Notes under the pieces: generated by a model
Seen by the model: the letters and a program-made list of their open reading frames with translations, nothing else
What the model was told of the DNA's origin: nothing
Database searches by the model: none
Part shown: in pieces, positions 1-7,673 of the stretch
How the letters are laid out: each line of letters begins with the position of its first letter
Position numbering within the stretch: the stretch's first letter is position 1
Made by a program: the position numbers and the translations under genes
From: Bacteroidales bacterium
GTDB taxonomy: Bacteria > Bacteroidota > Bacteroidia > Bacteroidales > Marinilabiliaceae
Direction: 5' to 3'
Length of the DNA stretch: 51,452 nt
NCBI GenBank assembly: GCA_024401295.1
Contig: JAKSLG010000019.1
Span: 1 to 51,452, forward strand

Positions 1-1177
1 TCTCCAACTTTTTGGCTGCTGTTTTGTGGCTTGTATGGATATAGCGCATTGATGTCTCTATCTCTCCGTGTCCCAGCACACTCATGATGACGAAAGGATT
101 GTCCGCTCGCTCAGCCAACTGCGAAGCACAAGTGTGACGAGCGACATGGAAAGTCAGTGGAAATGGTATGTTAAGCATCTTTTCAATACGATGCAGGTGT
201 CTTTGGATAACATTCTTGTCTATCTTGGGAAAGACTAAAACCCTGTCTTCGTCTTGCATATACTTGTCAACAATGAGTTGCGGTTTGCCGTTGAACAAAG
301 AGTATAATGGCAGTGTGACTTCAATGCCAGTCTTTAGAGTCTTTTTGTGTATAACCATGCCATGAGGATCCTTGCTGACGTGCTCTTTCTTTAGGGTTGA
401 TACGTCACTATATCTCAGTCCTGTATAGCAGGCGAACAAGAACATATCCAGAACTTGTTCATATATGCGATATTTCGGCAATTCATTCCTGTCAATGTTT
501 TCTATCATCACAAGCTGGTCTAAAGTCAATGCTTGTCTTGTGTCGTTCTCGTAGAAGATGAGATCAAATTGGTCGTAAGGATTACTGCCTATCAGTCCCT
601 CTTTTACAGCACGACGGAAGCATTTGCGCATATCTGCATGTATAGAAGATGCTGTACTAGGTGCATATCGCTCCATAAAGTACAGATCCATGGCCTTTAT
701 GATAGTGATTGACACCTCGCCGAAGTACAATGTTGCAGCCTCATTTTTCTTGTAGTGCTTGATGAATTTATGAACCATTTTGAGATACACTCGTTTGCCG
801 TCTTTAGTGCTCTCCTTGATGTTTTTTTCCTCGTCTATATATTTTGCAAAGACTTCAAATACGTCTTCGCCTTTGGCCATCTGACTCTTCGCTGCTACTT
901 TTATGGCTTCAGGAGTAAGAGCAATGCCTCGTTTCTCGGTATTGTCCTCTAGCTCGATAATCTTGTCGATCATCTGACGAATGTAGCTGTTGTACTTCTC
1001 GGCATTGCTGTTCTTGATTATCATTTGACGGGCGTTGTCCCATTGCTTCTCGCTCTCCAATACGATGCCAGTTGAGATAAGCACACGACATTCTGCTCCA
1101 GCATATACCTCAAGTTCCAGGTTTAGAGGGTAGTTCTTGCGTCTGCCAAGTATGAGTTTGAATTTTGCCTTTGCCAT
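1..1177 (-). CDS. tyrosine-type site-specific recombinase (3' end off the window)
   Basis: Integrase of the phage/transposon tyrosine-recombinase family, which cuts and rejoins DNA through a 3'-phosphotyrosine. The frame is open from ATG at 1177 to the left edge (392 residues visible). An N-terminal Arm-type region (GRRKNYPLN, residues 11-19) is followed by a SAM-like core-binding domain (about 105-205) and the catalytic domain. The catalytic set is visible: R255 in YTGLR, H344-x-x-R347 in HVARH, H370 in LGH and Y379 in MRYIH. It starts one base after the stop of the paralogous recombinase at 1179-2606, so the two are probably co-translated. Whether the C-terminus is complete cannot be seen. 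The target site and element are unknown. Confidence 0.9.
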   Translation of the reverse strand, partial: MAKAKFKLILGRRKNYPLNLELEVYAGAECRVLISTGIVLESEKQWDNARQMIIKNSNAEKYNSYIRQMIDKIIELEDNTEKRGIALTPEAIKVAAKSQMAKGEDVFEVFAKYIDEEKNIKESTKDGKRVYLKMVHKFIKHYKKNEAATLYFGEVSITIIKAMDLYFMERYAPSTASSIHADMRKCFRRAVKEGLIGSNPYDQFDLIFYENDTRQALTLDQLVMIENIDRNELPKYRIYEQVLDMFLFACYTGLRYSDVSTLKKEHVSKDPHGMVIHKKTLKTGIEVTLPLYSLFNGKPQLIVDKYMQDEDRVLVFPKIDKNVIQRHLHRIEKMLNIPFPLTFHVARHTCASQLAERADNPFVIMSVLGHGEIETSMRYIHTSHKTAAKKLE

Positions 1178-1178
1178 A

Positions 1179-2606
1179 TTACAATGTGTTGAAGAGGGTT
1201 TGAAGTTTGGTGTCTATAGTCTCTTCTGAGATTTCTTTCGCTGATATTGTTTCGACCCACGACTTTAGAATCTGAAACTTATCTGGATTCTGCATCAGGT
1301 TGCCAATGACGATGTAAGTCTGACTCATCGTGAAGCCTTGTGCCTTGCAAAGCTTGCACAGTTCGTTTCTCTTTAGAGTGATGCTGTCATTCTTGTTGTC
1401 CTGCCCATCCCATTTGATTGTCGCAAGTTTCCTTTCAGCAGTCTTGTGGCTTTGATTGATATACTTCATCGAAGTCTTCATTGCCACGTGCCCCAACACA
1501 TCCCTTATGACAAAAGGATCGTTTACCTTCTCAGCCAATAGAGAGGCGCATGTATGACGAGTTGCGTGGAAAGTATAATTTTCGGGTATGCCAACAAGCT
1601 TGAATAAACGCTTCAGTTTATAGTCTCTTCCAGAGCGACCCATGTATGGGAATAGTAAATCGTCCACAGGATTGTGGTCCAAATACTTCTGAGCAATCCG
1701 TTCGGGCTTTCCATCAAACAACAGATATAAAGGTAGTGCTATGTGTTGTTCGGTCTTGATAGTTGTGAACTGTAAGGTGAGGCCTTTCTCGTCGTGACAG
1801 ACATCACATTTCCTAAGAGCCAAACTGTCACTAATACGCAGGCCTGTATAACAAGAGAACAAAACTCTATCTCGCAATACATCATATTGAATACCCATGC
1901 CTTCAAGAACCTTATCTGGAATGTTCTCCAGTGCGGTGACTTGCTCTTGGGTTAGCGCAGGCTTTTTCTTATTGCCATCCAAGTGTGGAATCTCAAAATC
2001 TTCATAAGGGTTGTATTTGATTAGGCCATCCTTCTGTGCCTTATACAAAAGTTTCTTCAGAGAGAAGTGTATATGCGATCGAGAAATATCTTTAAGTGAT
2101 TCGCATAGACACTTGTCGAAGTCCTTCAGGAACGCAAGCGTAAATTCCTTGAAATATAGCTTGGATCCCTTCTGACCTTTATATATGTCGACAAACGACT
2201 GAAGTCTCTTGACGTGAGTGTTCTCAACGCGCATTGTCCCTTCCTTCCAGGTCTTCTTCTCGGAAATATACTCCCTAAACTTATCCATCACATTGAGCTC
2301 TTCAAATATGGTGTCGTTCTTGGCTGCCAGTCTGATGAGATCTTTAGTAAAGGCAACCTGTCTTTCCTCGGCTTCAAGCTCAGCACGCTCGATATTGAGA
2401 ACTAACGTTTTCAGGTAGTGGTTATATGCAGCAGCGTTACTATTGCGCAGAATTAGCTGGCGACTCTCGTCCCATTGTCTTTCGTTGTCTAACACAACGC
2501 CAGTAGATATAAAGACTCGGCAGTCAGCACCCTTGTAAACCTCCAGTTCGATGTTCAAGGGATAATTCTTACGTCTTCCGAGTAACAATTTGTATTTAGC
2601 CTTCAT
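1179..2606 (-). CDS. tyrosine-type site-specific recombinase
   Basis: Second integrase of the pair, 475 residues. The N-terminus closely matches its neighbour (GRRKNYPLN at 10-18, then ELEVY and the CRVxISTG motif). Catalytic residues are R257 (YTGLR), H347-x-x-R350 (HATRH), H373 (LGH) and Y382 (MKYI). About 90 residues follow the tyrosine, a longer tail than usual for the family. An upstream in-frame start at 2675 is unlikely because a Bacteroidetes -7 element (TAGTTTTG) lies at 2663-2670; ATG 2606 also aligns with the paralogue's start. Tandem tyrosine recombinases are common in mobilizable elements and invertible loci of Bacteroidales, but no other mobility gene is visible here. Confidence 0.92.
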   Translation of the reverse strand: MKAKYKLLLGRRKNYPLNIELEVYKGADCRVFISTGVVLDNERQWDESRQLILRNSNAAAYNHYLKTLVLNIERAELEAEERQVAFTKDLIRLAAKNDTIFEELNVMDKFREYISEKKTWKEGTMRVENTHVKRLQSFVDIYKGQKGSKLYFKEFTLAFLKDFDKCLCESLKDISRSHIHFSLKKLLYKAQKDGLIKYNPYEDFEIPHLDGNKKKPALTQEQVTALENIPDKVLEGMGIQYDVLRDRVLFSCYTGLRISDSLALRKCDVCHDEKGLTLQFTTIKTEQHIALPLYLLFDGKPERIAQKYLDHNPVDDLLFPYMGRSGRDYKLKRLFKLVGIPENYTFHATRHTCASLLAEKVNDPFVIRDVLGHVAMKTSMKYINQSHKTAERKLATIKWDGQDNKNDSITLKRNELCKLCKAQGFTMSQTYIVIGNLMQNPDKFQILKSWVETISAKEISEETIDTKLQTLFNTL

Positions 2607-2662
2607 GGTTTTGCCCTTTATCTGCGGTACTTTTTGTGTACCATATTTGTAACAAGATGTAG

Positions 2663-2670
2663 CAAAACTA
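2663..2670 (-). promoter_or_regulatory. -7 promoter element of the recombinase pair
   Basis: TAGTTTTG on the minus strand, matching TAnnTTTG, about 57 bases before the chosen ATG at 2606. It rules out the longer reading frame that begins at 2675. Confidence 0.6.
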
Positions 2671-2723
2671 CGCACTTTTTCTGAAAAGAAGTGAATTTTG
2701 AATGTTAAAAATCAAAAAGGCTT

Positions 2724-3308
2724 TTGGCGGTTAATGCATTGAGTGTAAATGTGTTATGTTCGTTTTGTTTCGCTTCTTCTTCGCTGTGTTTCGATATTGG
2801 GAAAGTGGATTGGATTGGCGACTATTTTGCATGGGGCGAGACGTTCCCTAAAAGCAACTACAACTGGAGTACATATTTTGACACTAATGACGGTGGTGAC
2901 ACGTTCGTAAAGTACAAGAACAATGGTGGTAAGACCGAACTTGACGATGCCGACGACGTAGCCGTTCAGACATGGGGCGGAGCGTGGAGGATGCCTACCA
3001 AGACACAGCAGGACGAACTCCGTAAAGAGTGCGACTGGGAATGGACCTCAATAAACGGTGTCAATGGCTATAAGGTAAAGAGCCGCGTGAACGACAACTT
3101 TATTTTCCTTCCTGCCGCGGGCAGCCGCTGGGATGCGGGTCTCGACGGCGTGGGCAGCCGCGGCTTCTACTGGTCGCGTTCGCTCGGCACGTTCAACTCC
3201 GGCGGCGCGTACCGCTTGTACTTCAGCTCGAGCTACGTGGATCGGGGCTACGACTTCAACCGCGGCTTCGGGTTCTCGGTTCGCCCTGTCTGCCCTGGAA
3301 CAAAATAA
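2724..3308 (+). CDS. FISUMP-domain protein, 5'-truncated, with hypervariable C-terminal region
   Basis: FISUMP (Fibrobacter succinogenes major paralogous, TIGR02145-like) domain protein. From about 2814 (GDYFAWGE) it aligns with the intact gene at 25941-26819, sharing ELDDADDVAVQTWGGAW and the stretch ending in IFLPAAG. It lacks the signal peptide and the NGHEYVDLGLTSG segment of the other copies; the first 30 residues look unrelated. The frame opens with TTG, so the true start is uncertain and the gene may be a non-secreted remnant. The last 60 codons (3120-3290) are GC-rich, adenine-poor and diverge from the other copy mainly at first and second codon positions. It also lacks the C-terminal tail seen on the 26.8 kb copy, ending RPVCPGTK. 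The truncation point lies close to the recombinase genes, suggesting a recombination junction. Confidence 0.7.
   Translation: MAVNALSVNVLCSFCFASSSLCFDIGKVDWIGDYFAWGETFPKSNYNWSTYFDTNDGGDTFVKYKNNGGKTELDDADDVAVQTWGGAWRMPTKTQQDELRKECDWEWTSINGVNGYKVKSRVNDNFIFLPAAGSRWDAGLDGVGSRGFYWSRSLGTFNSGGAYRLYFSSSYVDRGYDFNRGFGFSVRPVCPGTK
3120..3290 (+). other. putative DGR-type variable region of the FISUMP gene
   Basis: C-terminal cassette encoding G-S-RW...YWSRSL...AY...GFSVRPV. Compared with the copy at 26078-26248, 17 of the first 35 codons differ by amino acid, nearly always by changes at codon positions 1 and 2 with position 3 kept as C or T (agc/tac, gat/ttt, ttc/cgc, ggc/tac). Invariant codons between them (TGG, TCG-CGT-TCG-CTC, ACG, TCC, GCG-TAC) are preserved. 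The 60 codons just upstream show the opposite pattern, mostly synonymous differences. This is what adenine-specific mutagenic homing onto AAC/AAT codons would leave; the mechanism is inferred. Confidence 0.55.
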
Positions 3309-3331
3309 TGATGTAATGTCATGAATAGCAT

Positions 3332-3360
3332 AAGGCTGTCCGTTTGGGCGGCCTTTTTTT
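3332..3360 (+). terminator. rho-independent terminator after the FISUMP gene
   Basis: Stem AAGGCTGTCC / GGGCGGCCTT with G-U pairs, then a run of T. The block from about 3315 is very similar to the one downstream of the chemoreceptor gene at 43259-43305. Confidence 0.75.
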
Positions 3361-3409
3361 GTGGCACAGTAGTTGAAAAACAAAATAAAAATTCTTTGTT
3401 AGTGTTTTT

Positions 3410-3461
3410 GCAAGGCGGGAGCCTTGCTTTTAGGTGCGACGTAGGCAGAGCCTACGCCGAA
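3410..3461. repeat. bipartite REP-like palindrome, copy 1
   Basis: Two hairpins in a row: GCAAGGC-GGGA-GCCTTGC (3410-3427) and CGACGTAGGC-AGA-GCCTACGCCG (3437-3459). The same pair in the opposite orientation is found at 19733-19788 and, degenerate, at 27120-27165. A lone arm GTGAAACGTCTCTAC follows near 3487 and matches one arm of the inverted repeat at 22998-23046. No coding role is visible. Confidence 0.65.
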
Positions 3462-3537
3462 CAAAGTTCGTTCGGGACGCGTTGTCGTGAAACGTCTCTA
3501 CGAGTTCCATTTGTTTGTCGACTCTAAATGCTTTTTT

Positions 3538-4272
3538 TCAGAAACGTCCTTTGCTGATCCAGAAGGCAAAGAATTTGATGGCGATAGGAATGTGGTGCAT
3601 CACAGTGGAGAGCAATCCGTAGTGGTGCATCATTATTCTGAAGCGTTCGCGCAGTCCGGGAATGATATTTTGCTTTGTGATGCCGCCGTCGAGAAAACGG
3701 GCGAGCGTCATGTGCGAATTTTTGATTTCTGAGGATTTTTTCATGATTCTGATGCACCAGTCAAAATCGGCAGAAAAACGGAAATTAAGGTCATATTCGC
3801 CGCAAAGCGAGCGTCTGGCGACGAACGCCTGATGACTTACGAGCATTCCATCCTTGAAGCTTTTCCAATCGAGTTTTTCCGGAGGCGTCAGTCGCCTGTT
3901 GCCAATGACATTTCCGTCCATGTCGGTCATGATGGTGTCGCCATAAATTATGTCGGCATCGGTATTGATGAATCTGCTGACGGTTGAAGGCTCTGCGATC
4001 TCGTCGCCGGCATTGATGAACCAGACATAGTCGCCCGTTGCCATGCGCAGACCTTTGTTCATCGCGTCGTAGAGACCTTTGTCGGGTTCGCTGACCCATT
4101 TGCTGACAATGGCTTCGTGCCTGTGCACAATAGCCATTGTTCCATCGGTCGATCTGCCATCGACGATGATGTATTCAATATCTTTAAAATCTTGATTTTC
4201 AATGCTCTCGATGGTACGTTCAAGTGTTGCTTCGGCGTTGAACGTAATGGTGATTATCGACAGGCGAGCCAT
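3538..4272 (-). CDS. family 2 glycosyltransferase
   Basis: GT-A fold glycosyltransferase of 244 residues, resembling the WcaA/colanic-acid group that transfers a sugar from a nucleotide donor during surface polysaccharide synthesis. Visible features are the N-terminal nucleotide-binding strand ITITFNAEATLERT, the motif EYIIVDGRSTDGT (about residues 32-45), and GDYVWFINAGDE (about 81-92), where the aspartate would take part in metal/donor binding. No membrane segment is apparent, so it is probably cytosolic or peripheral. It starts 3 bases after the GT4 gene (4276-5532), forming a two-gene operon. Donor and acceptor cannot be told from the sequence. Confidence 0.88.
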   Translation of the reverse strand: MARLSIITITFNAEATLERTIESIENQDFKDIEYIIVDGRSTDGTMAIVHRHEAIVSKWVSEPDKGLYDAMNKGLRMATGDYVWFINAGDEIAEPSTVSRFINTDADIIYGDTIMTDMDGNVIGNRRLTPPEKLDWKSFKDGMLVSHQAFVARRSLCGEYDLNFRFSADFDWCIRIMKKSSEIKNSHMTLARFLDGGITKQNIIPGLRERFRIMMHHYGLLSTVMHHIPIAIKFFAFWISKGRF

Positions 4273-4275
4273 CGT

Positions 4276-5532
4276 TTAGTGGAGCAGTTTGTTATAGACG
4301 TCGATATATTGTTGCGCAACTTTCGTCTCCTCGAACATTTCAATAGCTTTTTCGCGAACGTCATTGCGCTGGTCAGGCGTGAAGAAGAGCATGTTGTAGA
4401 TGCCGTTGGCAAGACTGAGCGAATTCTTAACCTCGGCCAGGAATCCGGTCTTCATGTGGGTGATCATCTCAGGAATACCGCCGATGCCGAATCCGACGAC
4501 AGGCGTGCCGCAGCAAAGACTCTCAACGACAGTGTTTGGAAGGTTATCCTGGAGCGAAGGAAGGATGAACGTATCGGCTGCGTTATAGAGTTTTACGAGT
4601 TTTTCCGGATCCGAGATGAAGTCCATCGCGTGGATCTTGAACGAGAAACGGTTCACCCAGTTCTTGTCGAGCTTACCAAATACGACAAGTTCAATCCTGT
4701 TTGAGATGGCAGGGAAGTTATCTTGTATGATTGTCAGTGCCTCTTCGAGATAGCGGAAGCCCTTGCGCACATCAAGGATCTTTGCTGCGCCGAAAAGAAT
4801 GAGTTTTTTGTCGAGCGGCAATCCAAGTTCCTCGCGACATTTCTTCTGATCCATAGGACGATAGAAGTTCGTGTCGATTGGATTTGGAATGGTTGTCACA
4901 TTTGCATTGCGCATCATCGAGCTACTCTTTGCCATCGTTGCCAGCCATCGGCTACAAGTGACAACAGAGAGGTTGCTCTTGGCATAGATTGCCTTTTTCT
5001 TGATGTATGTCTTGTATGAAAGGTCGTCTTTCTTAGGCTTGTTGAGGAATGGGCAGAAACCGCAATGCTCGTTGAATTCGCAGCAAGTGCCGGCATAGTG
5101 ACATCCGCCTGTGAAAGGCCACATGTCGTGGAGAGTCCAGACGATAGGCTTGCCGAGATTGAAGAGGGCTTCGAGTCCGTCGAGCGAGATGAATCCCTGG
5201 TTAATCCAGTGGAGATGGATGATGTCGGCATCGCGAACGACAGGATTGTCTGCAAGATTCTGACCCGTATTGGCAATGGAGAAATAGTAGCGCATTCCAG
5301 CCTCTTTCTCGTGAGGCAGAATGGTCAGACGCTCTTTCACAAAACGCCAGAAGTTGCCAGCGTTATAGGTAAAACCCTGACCAACAACATGCTCGTTGGC
5401 CTCGCTTCGCTTCTGTTCCTGAACGAGAATATGCGAATCGACGCCAGCTCTGATGAGCGAACGATGAATTCTCAGAGCGGCAACAGCAGCTCCGCCTCCT
5501 GCGTCTGTCTTATTTATGTGAACTACTTTCAC
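4276..5532 (-). CDS. family 4 (GT-B) glycosyltransferase
   Basis: Retaining GT-B glycosyltransferase of 418 residues. The N-terminal domain opens with KVVHINKTDAGGGAAVAALR, a glycine-rich loop typical of the acceptor domain. The C-terminal GT1 domain has the donor-binding signature FILPSLQDNLPNTVVE followed by GTPVVGFGIGGIPEMI (roughly residues 330-365), including the E-x7-E type acidic positions. A cysteine-rich stretch (HYAGTCCEFNEHCGFCPF) lies near residue 150 and is common in this GT4 subgroup. The start is GTG at 5532; a -7-like TATATTCG is at 5559-5566. It is probably co-transcribed with the downstream GT2 gene for surface glycan assembly. Confidence 0.88.
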   Translation of the reverse strand: MKVVHINKTDAGGGAAVAALRIHRSLIRAGVDSHILVQEQKRSEANEHVVGQGFTYNAGNFWRFVKERLTILPHEKEAGMRYYFSIANTGQNLADNPVVRDADIIHLHWINQGFISLDGLEALFNLGKPIVWTLHDMWPFTGGCHYAGTCCEFNEHCGFCPFLNKPKKDDLSYKTYIKKKAIYAKSNLSVVTCSRWLATMAKSSSMMRNANVTTIPNPIDTNFYRPMDQKKCREELGLPLDKKLILFGAAKILDVRKGFRYLEEALTIIQDNFPAISNRIELVVFGKLDKNWVNRFSFKIHAMDFISDPEKLVKLYNAADTFILPSLQDNLPNTVVESLCCGTPVVGFGIGGIPEMITHMKTGFLAEVKNSLSLANGIYNMLFFTPDQRNDVREKAIEMFEETKVAQQYIDVYNKLLH

Positions 5533-5558
5533 GTCTTCTATTTCCTCTTTTCAGTTTG

Positions 5559-5566
5559 CGAATATA
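5559..5566 (-). promoter_or_regulatory. -7-like element of the glycosyltransferase pair
   Basis: TATATTCG on the minus strand, one mismatch to TAnnTTTG, 27 bases before the GTG start at 5532. Confidence 0.4.
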
Positions 5567-5664
5567 GCAGTTTCGTTCGAACAAACCATTATTAATGCAA
5601 ACTAATTGTAAAAAAATGTTATTTTCTGCGGCAGAAAACAGATTGAATCTGCGTCTGGCGGGTC

Positions 5665-6636
5665 CTATTTTTCTCTTTTCGTATTGTAATCGACAATGGC
5701 AGCGAGTGCCGTCTTTGCATCTGAATCCGGTAGCGAGTCGAGGCAATCCTTGGCTTTCTGTGCGTATTCGAGCATCATCTTTCGAGCATATTCGATGCCT
5801 CCATGCTGTTGCGCGAAAGCAATCACTTCGGCCGCCGTTTTGTCCTCTTTGCAGTGCTTGTCGATGAGCTTGAGCATACGTTTGCGCTCGTCGGGCTGAG
5901 ACTGTGCGAGAGCGTAGATTATCGGCAGAGTCATCTTTCGTTCCTTGATGTCGTTGCCCGAAGGCTTGCCGAGAAGCGAACTCTTTTCGTAGTCGAAGAT
6001 ATCGTCGCGGATCTGGAATGCGATACCAAGATTCAAACCGAACTGATGCATTTTTCCGATGATTTCATCGCTTGCTTTGGCCGAATAGGCGCCCGACTTT
6101 GTGCAAGCGGCGATGAGCGTTGCCGTCTTCTTGCGGATCACCTCGAAATAAGTCTCTTCGGTGATGTCGAGTTTATTGGCATGTTCAATCTGTATGAGCT
6201 CGCCTTCGCTGATTTCTCCGACGGCATCCGAAACGATTCGCAGAATGTCGTATTGATTGGTACTCAGCGCGATATCGAGACCACGGGCGAGGAAAAAGTC
6301 GCCAACGAGAACAGCCATTTTCGAGTTCCAGATGGCATTGACGCTGAACTGTCCGCGTCGCTGGTATGTCTCATCGACCACGTCGTCGTGGACGAGTGTT
6401 GCAGTGTGTAGCAGCTCGATCAGCGTTGCGGCAGCATACGAAGCTTCGCTTGTGCCGCCGGTGGCTTTGGCCGAGAGGAAGACGAGCATAGGGCGCATCT
6501 GCTTGCCCTTGCGTCGCAATATGTAGTTGGTGATGACCGACAGCAGCGCGTTCGGCGATTTCAGCTGAGCCTTGAAGTAAGGCTCAAAATCGCGCATTTC
6601 GCTGTCAACCACTTTCCTTATCTCGTCGATAGACAT
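5665..6636 (-). CDS. polyprenyl diphosphate synthase (trans-isoprenyl diphosphate synthase)
   Basis: All-alpha class I prenyltransferase of 323 residues that condenses isopentenyl diphosphate with an allylic diphosphate to make the long chain of quinones (octaprenyl/IspB type) . First aspartate-rich motif DDVVD at 84-88, second DDIFD at 211-215, and the KGKQMRPM substrate-binding segment at 43-50. ATG 6636 (MSIDEIRKVV) is chosen because a -7 element TATCTTTG lies at 6653-6660, inside the longer frame that would begin at 6708. Monocistronic as far as can be seen. Chain length cannot be set from sequence alone. Confidence 0.9.
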   Translation of the reverse strand: MSIDEIRKVVDSEMRDFEPYFKAQLKSPNALLSVITNYILRRKGKQMRPMLVFLSAKATGGTSEASYAAATLIELLHTATLVHDDVVDETYQRRGQFSVNAIWNSKMAVLVGDFFLARGLDIALSTNQYDILRIVSDAVGEISEGELIQIEHANKLDITEETYFEVIRKKTATLIAACTKSGAYSAKASDEIIGKMHQFGLNLGIAFQIRDDIFDYEKSSLLGKPSGNDIKERKMTLPIIYALAQSQPDERKRMLKLIDKHCKEDKTAAEVIAFAQQHGGIEYARKMMLEYAQKAKDCLDSLPDSDAKTALAAIVDYNTKREK

Positions 6637-6652
6637 TTCTCTTATTTTTCTG

Positions 6653-6660
6653 CAAAGATA
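6653..6660 (-). promoter_or_regulatory. -7 element of the polyprenyl synthase gene
   Basis: TATCTTTG on the minus strand, 17 bases before ATG 6636. It implies a very short leader and decides the start. Confidence 0.6.
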
Positions 6661-6694
6661 GTCATTCTGTGTCATATTCAGCACAGCAGTGCCG

Positions 6695-6820
6695 AAATAA
6701 ACAGCCACTCAATGTGCGTCTCACAACATTGAGTGGCATAACCAGAATATAAGCAATATTTATTTGAAAAAAGACTTCAAAACCTTTATGTCAAACGCTC
6801 CGATTATCTCTCTGCTTTTG
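6695..6820 (-). ncRNA. candidate small RNA
   Basis: A -7 element at 6827-6834 on the minus strand would start a transcript near 6820. It contains no start codon with a useful frame and ends in a strong 12-bp hairpin (6704-6737) followed by a U-rich stretch (TGTTTATTT). The gene downstream has its own promoter after the hairpin, so this would be a separate RNA of about 115 nt. No known family is recognised; it is inferred only from the promoter and terminator-like pair. Confidence 0.25.
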
Positions 6821-7074
6821 ACAATACAAATATACAACTAATACTTTAAATAACAATGGATAATCGAAAGAAAATCAGATGATAATCAAAGAAAATTCAT
6901 ATCCAAATTTTACGCCACATTTTTATCAACAAACAACTGAAAACACATCAATTTTTATCGGAAAAACGACTCATTTCTGTCGGCAGATTCATCTTTTTTT
7001 GAATACAGCAGATTATTTTTTTCATTAATTTCGCATGTCGAATTTTTTTGACGGGAAAACAACAGCATAGACAG

Positions 7075-7671
7075 ATGAACTATTTGGCGCATTTGGCACT
7101 TTCGCACGACAATTCAGACGTGATGGTTGGCAACTTTATTGGCGACTTCGTCAAGGGAAGCAACTATACGCGTTATTCGCCACGTGTGCGCACAGGCATT
7201 CTGCTCCACAGAAAAATCGACGACTTCACAGACAGTCATCCCATCGTGCGCGAGACGACGGCTCTGTTCAAAGAGTCGTTTGGCCGCTACGCCGGTGTCT
7301 TCACCGATGTTTTCTATGATCATTTTCTGGCAACGCAGTGGAGCGATTTTCATCCGTCGCAGACACTTCCGAAATTTGTGAGCCGTGTTCACAGAATTCT
7401 CCTTTTCAACTATCTGCGCTTGCCGGGCGAGGCCAAGAAGATGCTGCCTTTTCTCATCAAGAGTCGCCGACTCGAAAATTATGCGAACTTTTCAGGTCTG
7501 AGCCGTGCTCTCAACATCATGGCACGCAACACGTCGCTCCCGCAAAATACGCAGGATGCGATAAAGATTCTGAAAGATAATTATGAAACGATCAATGCTC
7601 AGTTCACGGCATTCTATCCGCAGGTCGTGGCTCTCGTAAACGAAGAGCTGAAAGATGTCTATGCAGACTGA
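7075..7671 (+). CDS. acyl carrier protein phosphodiesterase-like protein (AcpH/DUF479 family)
   Basis: Protein of 198 residues of the AcpH family, HD-like hydrolases that remove 4'-phosphopantetheine from holo-ACP. The family N-terminus MNYLAHLALS is intact, followed by VGNFIGDFVKG (about 20-30) and the RKIDDFTDSHP segment (about 49-59), whose histidine and aspartates would bind the metal, and YDHFLA (about 83-88). ATG 7075 is chosen over the in-frame TTG at 7048 because the family begins MNYLAH. A -7-like TAATTTCG lies at about 7026-7033. It ends 2 bases before the convergent prmC stop. Many Bacteroidales members have no tested activity. Confidence 0.82.
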   Translation: MNYLAHLALSHDNSDVMVGNFIGDFVKGSNYTRYSPRVRTGILLHRKIDDFTDSHPIVRETTALFKESFGRYAGVFTDVFYDHFLATQWSDFHPSQTLPKFVSRVHRILLFNYLRLPGEAKKMLPFLIKSRRLENYANFSGLSRALNIMARNTSLPQNTQDAIKILKDNYETINAQFTAFYPQVVALVNEELKDVYAD

Positions 7672-7673
7672 GA

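Larger units (their letters stand above)
6637..7074. other. divergent intergenic region, 438 bases
   Basis: AT-rich spacer between two divergent genes. It holds the polyprenyl synthase -7 element (6653-6660), a perfect 12-bp inverted repeat GCCACTCAATGT / ACATTGAGTGGC (6704-6737), and a second minus-strand -7 element TATATTTG at 6827-6834. No protein-coding frame is convincing. About 6840-7010 shows nothing beyond AT-rich sequence. Confidence 0.6.

Noticed and set aside
3321-3757. Small plus-strand frames after the first FISUMP gene
   Set aside because: They cover a terminator, palindromic repeats and the antisense of a glycosyltransferase gene.
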